Positions 1 to 10,910 of a stretch of DNA of 64,000 bases are shown in pieces. The position numbers were made by a program, and so were the translations under genes. Numbering within the stretch: the first letter of the stretch is position 1; each line of letters begins with the position of its first letter. Below the pieces are notes generated by a model. It was not told the origin of the DNA and searched no databases. It worked only from the letters and a program-made list of their open reading frames with translations. The DNA comes from Saururus chinensis (Eukaryota > Streptophyta > Magnoliopsida > Piperales > Saururaceae). Location of the stretch: positions 39,055,351 to 39,119,350 of the forward strand of contig CP141140.1 of NCBI GenBank assembly GCA_035235625.1. The letters are read 5' to 3'.

Positions 1-1004
1 TTTGTCTTAGAATGGTTTAGATTAGTGTTCTGGAAGGTTAGATGTGTTTTTGATAATATTTGATACAATGGATAAAGATTTGAAGGTGTTTTCATGGTGT
101 TTCGGTTTTGATTTTCGAAATGAAGAAGAAGGTCAAAACTGCTTTGTTGGCTATCGAACAACCTACTAGGGTGAGCGATTGGCAACACTACATTTTGGCA
201 GATTTTTAGTTTAGCCAATTGAACGGCCTTGCAAGGCGATCGAACGGCTACACGACAGTTTTTTAATTTTTGAAACTCATGCTCATTTCAATGTTTTACT
301 TCATTTAATGATTTTAAATGGTTATGGGAGGTGTGTTATATTGAAATTAGGCTACTGGAGGTGTGGAATTGATGATAAAAGTTTATGGATTATGTTTAGG
401 TGTTGTCATATGGTATCATATTATGTTGATAATTATGCACGTTGATATTGAAGTACCTTGAATTTGTGAATGTTGGAATTCTTATAATTAGAATATGTTT
501 CCAGCAAGGATATTATATAGGAAATGGTGAGATGTGTTCTCTTATAATAAGGATGGTTTATGGGTAATGGATGTGATCATGTTGTGGCTTAATGTGTAGA
601 AAAAATAATGTTTGTGGGAGTGAATGTTCGATTTCACATGGATGGATTTAAGTTTTATGGTAGATTTTGTTTTGATTTTAGTTGGGAATCATTGTTTTGA
701 ATGTGTTCAAGCATGTGTAATTTGTCTTATGAGTTTATGTCAAGCATTGGTCATGTGCTTAGATATGCATGAATACACACACATAGGGGGAATCCACTAT
801 GAAATTGTAGTTAATTATGCCTTGATTATGATGTATGAGGGGACTGATTGGGAGCACGTTCCATGTGTTGGAACCCACGTAGGTCTTGCTCACAGATGTA
901 TCATGTTATCATGCATCATGGATTGGTATTCATGAACGAAGTTTTACCGATGTTTAACCGGAATTAATCAATTGTATGCAATGGTTGAGATCGCGTGCCA
1001 GATT
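1..1004 (+). mobile_element. Long LTR of family L1, left part (cut by window edge)
   Basis: This stretch is the reverse complement, by eye, of the interior of the solo LTRs at 33354-36844 and 48513-52104. Shared landmarks are the dyad motifs at 148-186 and 212-254, the following tract with many T and G, and the segment around 910-1000. The proper orientation of the family (5' TGTAAGG, 3' GTGACA, TATA box upstream) makes this copy plus-strand. It is interrupted after 1004 by another LTR and resumes at 3203. The 103-residue open frame at 624-935 has no family features and is treated as chance. Similarity is moderate, so this is an older copy. Confidence 0.7.
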
Positions 1005-3202
1005 TGTAATGATCCAAGCCGGGTCCACAAAATCACTAATAGAAAATTTTATCTTTCCTTAAGCCAGGAATCATAGTTTGTGTGCAAGAGGTATCACATT
1101 CATCTACGCACTACAGAGCTTAAAGGCTTCCCCATACATATACTTAGGTTGTAACAGACACATACACACAATGAAGCTTCATAGTTCATCGCATGTAAAA
1201 CAAAATAAAATATATATTTATAATTAATTTGGATCAGGCCAACATTGCCTTGTCATTGTTGCCTACGTACTTATTGGATATTATTCCAATATGATAGAAT
1301 CCAAACGTAGTTCTGCCTAACGGCAATACATACAACAAACATCACAAAGTCATATACATTAAAATATGTATATATTGATATTTAATCGGAGTTATACAAA
1401 AACTTGTTATATATTGGAGTTAAGCGGAAGTTAATGAGTCAATGAAATTGTAGTTCTACCACAGAGCGGGATCAAAACCACATACACACGTCTCGCTCCA
1501 TCACTGAGCCTAGACCAAACACACACACACCACATGTCTTGCTCTACCTTAGAGCAAGATAAAACGTAAACATATCACATTAAATCATAGCAGATTAGAG
1601 CACAAAGGATCATGGCATAACACACATCCTAATTTAGCACATGTAGCTCTATAACTTAAACGGGATGTCAGAAATACTTACTCCCCTCATGTCTCATAAG
1701 GTAACAGTATTTGGAGTTGCTCGTTCCTTCTTGGCGTCCTCCCCTTAGGATCCAAAGGCTGTAAACGGAGCTTCCTCTAGCCTCCATACATTCCTCGTCT
1801 TGCACTAAAAGACTACGTACAAACATTCTCCTTGTCGGAGACTCTTCTCATTTTCTGTACGAGTGGGCAGCAGATAGAACCTCCCCTACTCGGGGATGTT
1901 CCTCTCACATCGTGGCTCTTCAGTGAAAGATAGAGCCTCCCCTACTCTGGATTGCTTATCTTGTTGTGGACCAGCAACTTTGGACAGAACACCATCTTGC
2001 TCTTGGCTCCTTTTACTTACTCCGGTGTTTGAGGACAACGGGCAGGCCCTGTTCCTCATCTTGGGGCATTTCCTCCTCATACGATCACCAACTCAGAGAA
2101 TGGACCCCTCCATTGCGAAGAGCACGCTCAATTTAGTCAAGAATGCCTCTTGGATGGACTAAATCGGAACTAAGATGCTCAGTAACAGAGAAAAAGAAGA
2201 TTGTCGGTGCTTGAGGACAATGGGTAGGACCTCTCCTTCTCTTGGGGCATTTCCTCCTCATATGATCGGCAACTTAGAGAACGGACTGCTCCATTGCGTA
2301 GAGCACGCTTGATTTAGTCAGAACGCCTCTTGGATGGACTAAATCAGACCTAGGATGCTCAGAAACAGAGAAAAAGAAGATTGTCGGTGTTCAAGGACAA
2401 CCTCTCCTTCTCTTGGGGCATTTCCTCGTTATACGGTCTTGAACTCAAAGAAAGGGCTGCTCCATTGCATAGAGCATGCTCAATTTATTTAAGAACATCT
2501 CTTGAACGGCCTTAATCGGACTCAGAACGGTCAGAAACGGGGGAGTAGAAGATCTACCTGAAAAACAGAACAGAATAGGGGTATAAATAGGCCCTCGAGC
2601 CACCAAAACTGCGGCGCTGCACTGCCAGAAATGGCTGCTCCGCTGTTTCGGGCAGTGGCGCCTATGGAAACGCGGTGCACCAGTGGCGCCTGTTGAAATG
2701 TCGATCCCGCCGAAATAGGCACGCGTGTGGTGCGACAAGCGCGATTAACGTGAGTGGTGATTGCGTGTCACGACCATGCATTACGTGCACCACGGTCACG
2801 TGTACCACACAGTTTCATCGCACGCCATGCCTCTTCCTTTATATATTTATTATTTTTTTATATATTCCAATCTTCAAACGTGCGTATCTCCTTACCCCGA
2901 ATTCGGATTCATACGTTCTTGGTACCATTGGACTCGTATCGATCGGCCCTTCAATACTAACCCACTTAAATAAAAATATCATGCTCTTACTAATTAGATC
3001 CCACCTATTTTCTATGCTTCTCGAAGGTCGTAACTTCTAGTCCCGACCTTCGTTTTGGACGTTCTTTGAATCGTTAGGCTCGTTTCTTCGAGCTCTACTC
3101 AAATATGGAGGCTTCAAGCTTTGAAACCATCTATCATTTATTAGAAAAATTACTAATTACCTCTAAGCCCCTTCGTTAGATGTAATTGGAAGGGGTATTA
3201 CA
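1005..3202 (-). mobile_element. Solo LTR of family L2, inserted in the L1 LTR
   Basis: On the minus strand the element begins TGTAATACCCC at 3202 and its other end is at 1005 (TG on the plus strand). The flanks are AGATT (1000-1004) and GGATT (3203-3207), a 4-of-5 target duplication. The L1 LTR sequence continues directly on either side, which confirms the ends. The segment around 1225-1320 matches, in reverse, a conserved block near the 3' end of the L2 solo LTRs at 9744-13405 and 22243-25577 (a run including GTTGCCTACGTACT). A TATA-like element lies near 2580. There is no coding domain. Confidence 0.72.
2023..2540. repeat. Tandem array, about 181-bp unit, three copies
   Basis: Three head-to-tail units start at 2023, 2205 and 2385 (spacings 182 and 180). 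Each carries the words CTTGGGGCATTTCCTC, CTCCATTGCG/CA, GAGCA.GCT and AACAGAGAAAAAGAAG (the last only in the first two). The third unit is more diverged and incomplete. The array sits inside the solo LTR, upstream of the TATA-like site in plus coordinates and downstream of it in the element's own direction. The open frames that cross it come from the repeat, not from a gene. Confidence 0.85.
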
Positions 3203-3440
3203 GGATTAATCTCTCGGTGAATTAATTGGAACTTGGTTGGTCCGAAAGGACATGTTTTCGATTTAAGTTCCTGTGTGGAACATGTATACTGCGGGTTGAG
3301 TCTAGTTAAATAGAATTATGTGGGGACAAGTTGTGTACTTGTCTTGAGGATGAGATTAGTTATTGAGTTTATCTGGACCCTGAGAATCCAGTTGGTTTGT
3401 CCAAGTACACCTGCTTATTAGGTATTGTTGCTTGGGACTA
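3203..3440 (+). mobile_element. Continuation of the interrupted L1 LTR
   Basis: After the target duplication the L1 sequence resumes: the tract with GGTCCGAAAGGACATGTTTT and the later TCTGGACCCTGAGAATCCAG match in reverse the solo LTRs near 34780/50110 and 34650/49960. Similarity fades at about 3440, so the 3' end of this LTR is lost or too diverged to place. Confidence 0.65.
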
Positions 3441-4450
3441 TAGGGTTGCCTGGGTGTTTAGGGGAAAAAGGGGGATTGCCTCCAAAACCTTTATTCAGCA
3501 CAACAATTTACACTAACAAGGCCCTACCTTGCTCCCAAATCCAACACCCTCTCATCTATCTTGCAAACCATTCTGCCCTTTCGCTAGAATTTGCCTAAAG
3601 CCTTCTGACTTGCTAAGTATGATCCGCCCCTAGGTTGAGTGCACTTCCAGTAGATCCTCCAAATCGCCAACAAAGTGTTTGCTGCCTAATAGTCCTCCGA
3701 AACTGTTGCCAAAGCTCTCAATTCACCCCTTGAAGAATTCTGAGTTCTCTAAATGCTTGAATATGCCTCCAACCTGTTATGACACCCCTTAATATAGGGG
3801 TGGGTGGGGAAGCCAAGTCCTCTTGGACTTGACTTACCCTTTAGTTACAAATGTGGAATCCCACATCCCTACCCATACACAAATAGGAAACCAGTCCATA
3901 CACATGCCTAAAACAGTCCCTAAGGAGTCCTAGCCCGACTCGTAGTCCAGTTGAGTCCTCCTTCAAGCATCCCACCTTATCTAGCATTCCTCAAGACTCC
4001 TACTCCAACTAGAAGTCCTCTACTCGCATGCCTTCTCATCTCATCAAAGTCTTGGTTGCGCCTACTTCTCGCATAGTGTCCTTGTCCTGCTAGTATTTCG
4101 CCGTCTTGAGCAATCCGACTTGCACACAACTCCTTGCCCGGGCTTCGTAATTGCATTAGGCCTATGAGGCGACTCCTAGTTGCACTAGGAAACATGAAAA
4201 TGAATCAACAACCATATACAATAGGATATCCGGGCCGTCCTAACTGATGGTGCCTAGCCTGCCATCGAATCCTACTCCAAGTAGGACTTCATATGAGTCC
4301 GCCAGCTCATGAACATTGTTGTTTCTTAGCCTTCCCTTGGTTGTCCGGTTGCCAAGCTAAAACTCATCCTCCCCTTAGCCTATTCCGCGACTAGGGGCTA
4401 ACTGTAATTATATAGCATTATCACCTAATTATCACACTTTTTAAGGTTCA
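3441..4450. repeat. Unclassified repeat, LTR-like on the minus strand
   Basis: There is no coding frame with family features here. The sequence has a short inverted repeat around CCCCTTAATATAGGGG (3785-3800), which on the minus strand reads as a TATA-like CTATATTAAGG, followed by a tract rich in AGTCCT and its complement (3815-4310). That arrangement resembles promoter and leader of an LTR, but I see no ends or target duplication. The 72-residue frame at 3977-4195 (minus) follows these low-complexity words and is not taken as a gene. Confidence 0.35.
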
Positions 4451-5100
4451 ACATACCAGAACATGTGTATCCCATATAACATAATCTCATTAACAACTAA
4501 ACCAAAGAATTTGAATTTCAAGTGCTCAGCCATATAATAAGAGAATATTCAAAAGTGCTTTATATCAAGGCAACAACTATATCATAATCATTTAAAACTA
4601 TAATCAAGATATCAAAGGATGATATAGTATATCAAAGGATAATCATTCAATGGCTCAACTACCTTATACTACATCATGGCATCAGAATCATGAAGTAAAT
4701 CAACCGTATTATTCATTGAACCCCATTGATTATTTCTAATTCCCATAGTGAGTATACTAAGCCTTTCAGTAAATCAACAAAGCATAACATATTATTATGA
4801 ATTTTGTAACTTTACTCAATTGATATTCAACTAGTCCTCTTGACTTAAGATTGTATTCATTATGCATTGCATGTGTGACCCACTATTGTGAAATACCTTC
4901 ACAATTAAAATGTGCTTAAAATGATATGTCAGCTATAAGTTTGAAACCACACAAACACAAATTTTTTATTATATTTATTTTTTTGAACTTCTTTTTTAAA
5001 ACAAAGCAACTAAACTCCAAACAAATTAAATCAAGCCAAACTATAAAAAATTGAAAAATTGTTTTTGTTGTTTCTAATGTACCAAAAGATTTTCAATCTA
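4451..5100. other. AT-rich stretch, no gene seen
   Basis: The sequence is AT-rich without an open frame, between the unclassified repeat and the first copia domain. It probably belongs to the 3' part of the minus-strand copia element, because the first codons recognisable as pol begin just beyond it. No LTR could be placed. Confidence 0.4.
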
Positions 5101-5439
5101 AACAAGGACAAAAATCTCTTATGATATACTCTAGACAAGCAAATCCAATGGCTTTTCGAAGGTTAATGAACTTATTGAAAATCAAAGGTTTTGATAAAAT
5201 ATCAGCCAATTGAAACTCTATTGAAAGATGTTCGAAGTTAACAATTTGATCCTCAACCAAATCTCGAATAAAATGGTGTCTAATATCAATATGTTTTGTA
5301 TGAAAATGTTAAACAAAATTTTGAAAAATTTTCATTGAATGTAGATGGTCACAATATAAAATCATTTTGCCCTGACATATTTGGTAATCAAATAATATCC
5401 TTTACATCGACATTAATTGAGTACAACCACTCCTAGCAA

Positions 5440-5763
5440 CTATATATTTAGCTTCTGCAGTTGATAATTTTGCCTTTTAGTATGCCAAGAAACTAAGCAA
5501 TTTCCTATATAAAAACATCTTCTTGAGGTACTTTTCATATCATCTACATTCCCTGCTATGTCAGCATCTGAATATCCTACTAGTTTAGAAGTAGTATCAA
5601 ATGGAAACCATAAACCATATCCTATAAATCCACTGACGTATTTTATTATTCTCTTAACAACAATCATTTGGGATTTTTTAGGATCATCTTCATATATAGC
5701 ACATAATTCTACACTTAAGCAAATATCTAGGCCACTATTAGTTAAGTACAAAAGACATACCAA
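5440..5763 (-). pseudogene. Copia RNase H and RT end, fragment
   Basis: The 107-residue frame contains the block around YSDADIAGNVDDMKSTSRR and then CFYIGNCLVSWHTKRQ, which correspond to the classic copia RNase H signature (GYSDADWAGD..DRKSTSG, then ISWSSKKQ). The first catalytic aspartate region is recognisable; tryptophan of the usual DADWAG is isoleucine here. Upstream residues (LTNSGLDICLSVELCAIYEDDPKKSQ) match the conserved C-terminal end of the RT region. The frame stops before the end of RNase H. Confidence 0.85.
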
Positions 5764-5769
5764 TCATGC

Positions 5770-6605
5770 GTCTATACAAGGTTTGTTTAGCAGATTTACC
5801 TGAAGCATGTTTACTTAACTTGAATGAATGAGACATAGGTGTCTTGGCATGATTTGCATCTTGAAGTCCAAAGTTCTTCACCAGATCTTTATTAAACTTT
5901 GATTGTGAGATAAAGATTCCAAAATTAGTTTGTTGACCTACAAACTGAGAAAATTTGTAAACCTTCCATTATCATTTCAAATTTCATATCTCTTTTGCAA
6001 ATTCTTTGGCAAGCTTATCATCTATAGAGCCAAAGATGATGTCATCTACATACATCTATGCCAACACAACATACTTTCCATTCATCTTTGCAAACAATGT
6101 CCTGTCAACACCTCCTCTTGTGTAACTTTGCTTTGTTAGATATTGTGCTAGTCTATCATACCATACTCTTGGAGCTTATTTCAATCCATACAAAGCTTTT
6201 TTTAATTTATGCACATAATCAGGATGATGAGGGTCAATGAAACCCTTGGGAGGTTGCACATGACGTCCTCTTTCAAGTTCCCATTCAGAAAAGTACTCTT
6301 GACATCCATTTGTTATACTTTAAATTTCAAATGACAAGCCATAGAAAGAAGTAACCTAATTGATTCGTCTAGCAACATGAGCAAAAATTTCATCAAAATC
6401 AATGCTTTGTACCTGTGTGTAGCCTTGAGTAGCCAATTTTACTTTGTTTCTTACCACATTACCTTGTTTATCTATCTTGTTCTTGTAAGTCCACTATATA
6501 CATATGTCATTACATTGCTTAGGTCTTTGGTCAAAAACCATATATCATTCCTAGTAAATTGTCCTACTTCCACTTGCATTGCATTTGTCCAATTTTCATC
6601 CTAAA
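5770..6605 (-). pseudogene. Copia reverse transcriptase, broken
   Basis: On the minus strand, 6041-6052 encodes the active-site YVDD, in the context MYVDDIIFGSIDDKLAKEF. Upstream, about 6245-6310 encodes QMDVKSTFLNGNL, the conserved copia block (usually MDVKSAFLNGDL), and about 6560-6600 encodes ENWTNAMQVEVGQF, the N-terminal RT block. These blocks lie in different frames or are separated by stop codons, so no functional polymerase can be made. The YVDD itself is intact. Confidence 0.85.
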
Positions 6606-7156
6606 GAGCTTCAATATTCTTCTTTGTTCCAGTCAGAGAGACATAGCAATAAAATTTTATTTGTTCTTTCATATGATGTCTTGTTCTCAATCATTTATTG
6701 ATGTCACCAATCACATTGGTTTTAGGATGACCTTTTTAAACCCAATTAGGTTCATGGCCAGTTTGAACTTATGGTTCTTTCTTTTCTTCTTGAACTTTAC
6801 TTTCATGTACATGATCTTCATGAACTTCCATATGTTCTTGTTCTTTATCAGCTGCATCACTAAACACATTAGCTGAAACATAAAAATCGTATCAATCATC
6901 AATTTTTTGTTTTCCTTTCACATGTTGGCTATTTCGATTTTTAAAACTTTGTGCATCATTCAAAAGCATATTAAAAGACTATATATTTTGAGTTCTTTTC
7001 TTAAAAACCATGTATGCCCTACTTGTCAAAGAATAGTCAAGAAAAAAATCCAATATCACTCTTAAACTATTAAATTTTCCTAATGTTTCCCTATCTCTTA
7101 ATATATGACATGGACTTCCAAAGACTAACGTGTTTGATAGTGGGTTTCTTACCTCT

Positions 7157-7740
7157 CTATAACCCATGAGTGGTTTGGACAGTGTCAGGTCTTAAATAGA
7201 CTCTTTTAAACGTACAAGTTGTGGTGCTTATAGCTTCTGTCAAAAAATGATTAGCTAAATTCTTCTCATTTAGCATAAGCCTAGCTAGTTCCTGAATATT
7301 TCTATTCTTCCTTTCAACTATTCCATTTTTGTTGAGGAGTTTTAGGGGCATAGAATGCATAATGAATTCTACCTTTATCACAAAATTCATGAAATATAAA
7401 GTCAATGAATTCACCACCTTTGTCACTTCTACTATTTTGGATTTTCAAACTACTTTGTGTTTTGTATAATAGGGGCAATTATTTTGAATGCTTCAAAAAC
7501 ATCAAACTTTTCTCTAAAAAAATCTACCGAAGTAAATCTTGATAGGTCATCCACCATCACTATAATGTACTTTTTACCTCCTAAACTAGCTATTTGCATT
7601 GGTCTTTTAAGTTGCATGTGTATCAACTCTGATAGTCTCTCTACTCTCACATGTTTTGAATTTTCATGATAGGACTTTGATTGTTTACCCTTTTGACAAA
7701 CACCACATGCAAAGTTTTCAGGAGTTTTCGAAATTGGAGC
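7157..7740 (-). pseudogene. Copia integrase, broken
   Basis: The minus strand encodes a CGVC zinc-binding pair followed by QKGKQSKSYH (about 7675-7720), then HMQLKRPMQ, then YIIVMVDDLSRFTSVDFFREK (about 7540-7600), matching the core-domain start (HxDLxGPM...VDDxSRFTWVYFL). Further on, NGIVERKNRNIQELARLML (about 7255-7330) matches the block holding the catalytic glutamate (GIVERKNRTLQEMARTML). The two frames (7450-7650 and 7157-7426) are separated by a frameshift or stop. The usual N in the HMDLFGPM block has changed to QLKRP. Confidence 0.87.
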
Positions 7741-7855
7741 ACTTTTAATGATCCAAAATTAAAACGTCCTAATCTTTAATGCCACAAGTATTATCAAGTA
7801 AGGACAATATTTTAAAATAAATAAGATCAAACAGATAACAATTATCATATGCTCT

Positions 7856-8206
7856 TTAGCCTTTCACACAAGTCATTCCATATTTGTCAATAATGTAACA
7901 AGTTTTCTTTGTAAATTTGATAACAAAAATAAAGTCACAAATTTGACTAATGCTAAAAAGATTAACTTTCAAACCATTCACATATAAAACATTATCAAAA
8001 TCAAGCACTCCAGACAATGTCAAAGTTCTTATTCTACCCATTTTTGTGGTACTTCCATCTACAAAGGTAACTTTGTCATCATATTCCTCTGCCAAATTAG
8101 TGAACCTAGATTTGCCATTAGTCATGTGCTTATAACATCCACTATGTTGGTACCACATATTAGAGTGTTGAGTTTTCATGGCGGTGTGCACTACAAGACA
8201 TTTCAT
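7856..8206 (-). pseudogene. Copia protease end and GAG-pre-integrase domain
   Basis: The 116-residue frame has WYQHSGCYKHMTNGKSRF, equivalent to the copia protease block WYLDSGCSRHMTG; the catalytic aspartate of DSG is replaced by histidine, so this protease would be inactive. It is followed by a stretch with the spacing of the domain before integrase, VTFVDGSTTKMGRI and VLYVNGLKVNLFSISQICD, equal to VxFGDNxKGKIxG and VLLVxGLKHNLLSISQLCD. The frame ends before the integrase begins. Confidence 0.88.
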
Positions 8207-9005
8207 ACCCTCTTTCTTTACCTAAATGGTCTTAGTTTCACAAATTCATGAATCTCACTCAAATTTTTATCATGATTTGCATTCTCAAGAGTTTTTTGCA
8301 TTCACCTTTTGTTCTTTCTTGTGATAACCATTATATTTAAATTTATGAGAAACTTAGTGAATCATGTGTGTAAGCCCTAAGTCCATGATTTAGAACCCTT
8401 GTACTAAGTTCCATTAAGCTTCTTCCCATTTATGTGATTTGTCAAAACAAGTCAATTTCAGCATTATCTCTCACAAATTGTGGTTTTATCATTAAGTTTT
8501 TCTTGTTTGGCTCAAAATTAGTTACTAGATCATTCTTAATAAATTTTGTTCCAAGTAAAAGTTTAGAAATTGAGGTACTAGCACCATAATCATTCAAATT
8601 TTTAGCCTCATCAAATTTAGTGATTCCTAGGGAATTCGTATTATTTTGTCTCGCATACCTTAAACCACTTTTGTCATGTCCAAATTGACTACAAGAGAGA
8701 ATTTTATCAAGTTTTTCTTTGCTTTTGACAAATTAAATGAATTTAAAGTATACAATTTCTCTTCGAACAATTCAATTTTCCCAAGCAACTCAATATTTTT
8801 TAGCTCACAAGGATTTGTCATGCACAAGTTGAGAATTCTCATGTACCATAACACAAAATTTTTCTCTAAGAATCTTCAATTCATAAAAAATAAATAGAGA
8901 CAAGCTATGAATATTTTTGAATTCGATGGCTATCAAAATCACAATCAAGCTTTAATTACAAGGGAAAAAATCTAATAATTATTTAAAATAACCTTAGCTA
9001 CCCCT

Positions 9006-9300
9006 TGTTGGTTTGTGCACTATGTGAATATTATAGATAAACTGAATAAAATAAAGTGCCTCTAACTCGCATTTAAGGTACAAGATTTGTCTTCCATCTT
9101 TAAACAAAATAAACATAAATTTTGTTCAAATTAACGTGCCTAATTTAATGTATTTGAACGAGAATTTTGCAATCAAATCAGCAAATGCATATACATACTA
9201 GAATTTTTTACGTGGAAAACCCACAAGGGCACTCTATCCACATCAATTATGCACTATGTAAACATGAGATTACAAAATTACCGGTTTCTATTTCAAAACC
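9006..9300 (-). mobile_element. Copia LTR fragment (3' end of 5' LTR)
   Basis: This stretch is the reverse complement, at moderate identity, of 25660-25943, the end of the plus-strand copia LTR. Shared blocks include the tract around ACGTGGAAAA/TTTCCACGT, the AAATTTTGCAATCAAAT block and the terminal CCAACA. The LTR therefore ends at 9006 next to the internal region. Its 5' part is missing, and sequence beyond about 9300 belongs to the L1 LTR. I see no initiator tRNA-Met primer site immediately inside it. Confidence 0.65.
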
Positions 9301-9743
9301 TAATTTTTGAAATTTCATTTTTAGGTCTCTTGAACCCAAGATCTACTTGTTCTTGAAGGTTTTAGGCATTTTAAAATCAAATTTGAGAAGTATTAATAAA
9401 AATCAAGTTTTGGGAGGTTTTGAATGAATTTGAGAAGCCATTTCGAATCAAGAACTTGTTGGAAGGTAAGTCCTTTGGTCTCAAATGTTGATGTGATTCG
9501 GATTTATGTTTTGATAGGGTTTTGAAATGGGTTCCATGATTATGAGCTTTAATGGTGATTTGTGAAAGGTGTAATCTTTGATGAGATTTCTTGGGGTTTA
9601 TGTTTAGTAATGACTAGATTTGATGTTCTGGAAGCATGGATTTGATTATTATGAATTTGGGGATGAGATTTGATGTTTTATGAAGTGTATGTGAAGTTTC
9701 AGTTTTGAATTAGAACTGGGGAAGACAAACCAGGAACTACACT
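9301..9743 (+). mobile_element. Diverged L1 LTR, left part
   Basis: The region is weakly similar to the reverse complement of the solo L1 LTR interior (35870-36200), and continues after the inserted LTR at 13406. The boundaries on the left are not clean. No coding sequence. Confidence 0.5.
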
Positions 9744-10101
9744 TGTAACGTCTGGGAATTTTCTAAATTCCCGAAGTCGTACACATGGAAATTAGGGTGC
9801 TAGACCCCTTGACCTTTTCATTGGAATAACTTGATCATCAGTTAGAATTGGTGGCTAAAGTATATATGGATGGAAAGCAGACAAAAAGAGCTTCGAAACG
9901 CCACCAAGAACACTCGAATCGGAGTCCAGATGAGGGAGATACGGTCATTTGAAGTTGAACATATCGTGCAGGGCCCGTTTACCCGAATTGAATGTGCGAA
10001 TTGTCCGTTTAAGTCACTATACGGGCCCGATCAATTACTGTTCCGAAATTGGGTTTTTGAAGCCTAATTTCTCATGGGATTAGGAGCCCTAATCCCATGC
10101 C

Positions 10102-10109
10102 TATAAAAA
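10102..10109 (+). promoter_or_regulatory. TATA box of the L2 LTR
   Basis: TATAAAAA follows CATGCC about 358 bases into the LTR. The second copy has ATGCTTATAAAAAGG at 22629-22641, at nearly the same depth. The conserved position fits the LTR promoter; transcription would start roughly 30 bases downstream. Confidence 0.7.
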
Positions 10110-10349
10110 GAATTAATTACGGCTTTTTGGGGGACGGTAAAATAAAGGAGGAAGAGTTACTGGTAGAATTTTTCGGCGAGGCATCGACAGCGATGGATCG
10201 ACAACAAAACAGCAACTAGGTAAGATCATTGTATTAGTTATTGGAAAATTAAGACTAAATTGTGTTCTTATCCCGTTCTGCAATTTACTGAATCATCTAT
10301 GCAACTACAGTAATTTCTGCAATGATTCTTTAATAATTTTATTTATAAG

Positions 10350-10910
10350 CTTTCGGTTGCCGGCTAGCCGCCGGACGACCACTTGACGGCTGCCGAACGA
10401 CCACTTGATGGCCTCCAGTCAACCACTGGATTTCCAGCCAAGAACCCCGATGGCCGCCGGTCGAAACTGACCAGAGGTGGGCATTTTCCTTTTTGGGAAA
10501 ATCAGAACAAACAAAATGGAGAAGAGCGGCAGCCCCGCAGCCCTTGGCCGCACCGGCCATGGTCATGCTGGCCTTGGCCGCGCTGGCCCAGGCCGCATTG
10601 GACTTGGCTGCGGCAGCCTCGATGGTGGCAATTTCCGCCGCTGCGCAGAGTTTAAAAAAAAAGGAAGGAAGAAAGGCCCCTTTTTGTGTCAGCCAGCCAC
10701 CGGATGGCGGCGGGGCTGGGCTGGGCTGGTCGGAGTCGCTGCCTGGTGGCGATTCATTTCCGCCCAGACCTCGCCGTAGAGCAGCAGCCTGGGGCAGCGC
10801 CAGCGGAGGCCAGTCGGCATCTGGCCGGCTGTGAGGAAGATGACCCAGCGGGTCGTCGGGCTTTGTTTCGGGCCAGGCCGGACGGGGTGAACCAACCCGT
10901 TCGTCCCAAG
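10350..10910. other. GC-rich, CpG-rich section of the L2 LTR
   Basis: This GC-rich block sits in an AT-rich LTR about 250 bases after the TATA box, and contains many CCGG, GCCGG and GGCCGCG words. Several overlapping frames (for example 10383-10655, 10477-10779 and 10493-10834) are open here only because GC-rich sequence has few stop codons. The residue runs (Ala, Arg, Gly, Pro) show no domain. The second L2 copy has the equivalent block at 22890-23400. Confidence 0.75.

Larger units (their letters stand above)
5101..9005 (-). mobile_element. Decayed Ty1/copia retrotransposon, internal region
   Basis: Read on the minus strand, domains run in copia order: protease/GAG-pre-integrase (8206-7856), integrase (7740-7157), reverse transcriptase (6605-5770), RNase H (5763-5440). 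Stop codons and frameshifts break every domain, so the element is dead. Upstream (8210-8900) lies a gag-like region with only short frames. A fragment of its LTR follows at 9006-9300. I found no matching 3' LTR, so the element is truncated on that side. The lineage looks like the SIRE/Maximus or Tork group, but this is inference from general similarity. Confidence 0.85.

Noticed and set aside
10383..10834. Overlapping 90-113 aa frames in the GC-rich block
   Set aside because: Three plus frames and one minus frame are open over the same bases, with low-complexity residues and no domain; this results from GC content in an LTR.
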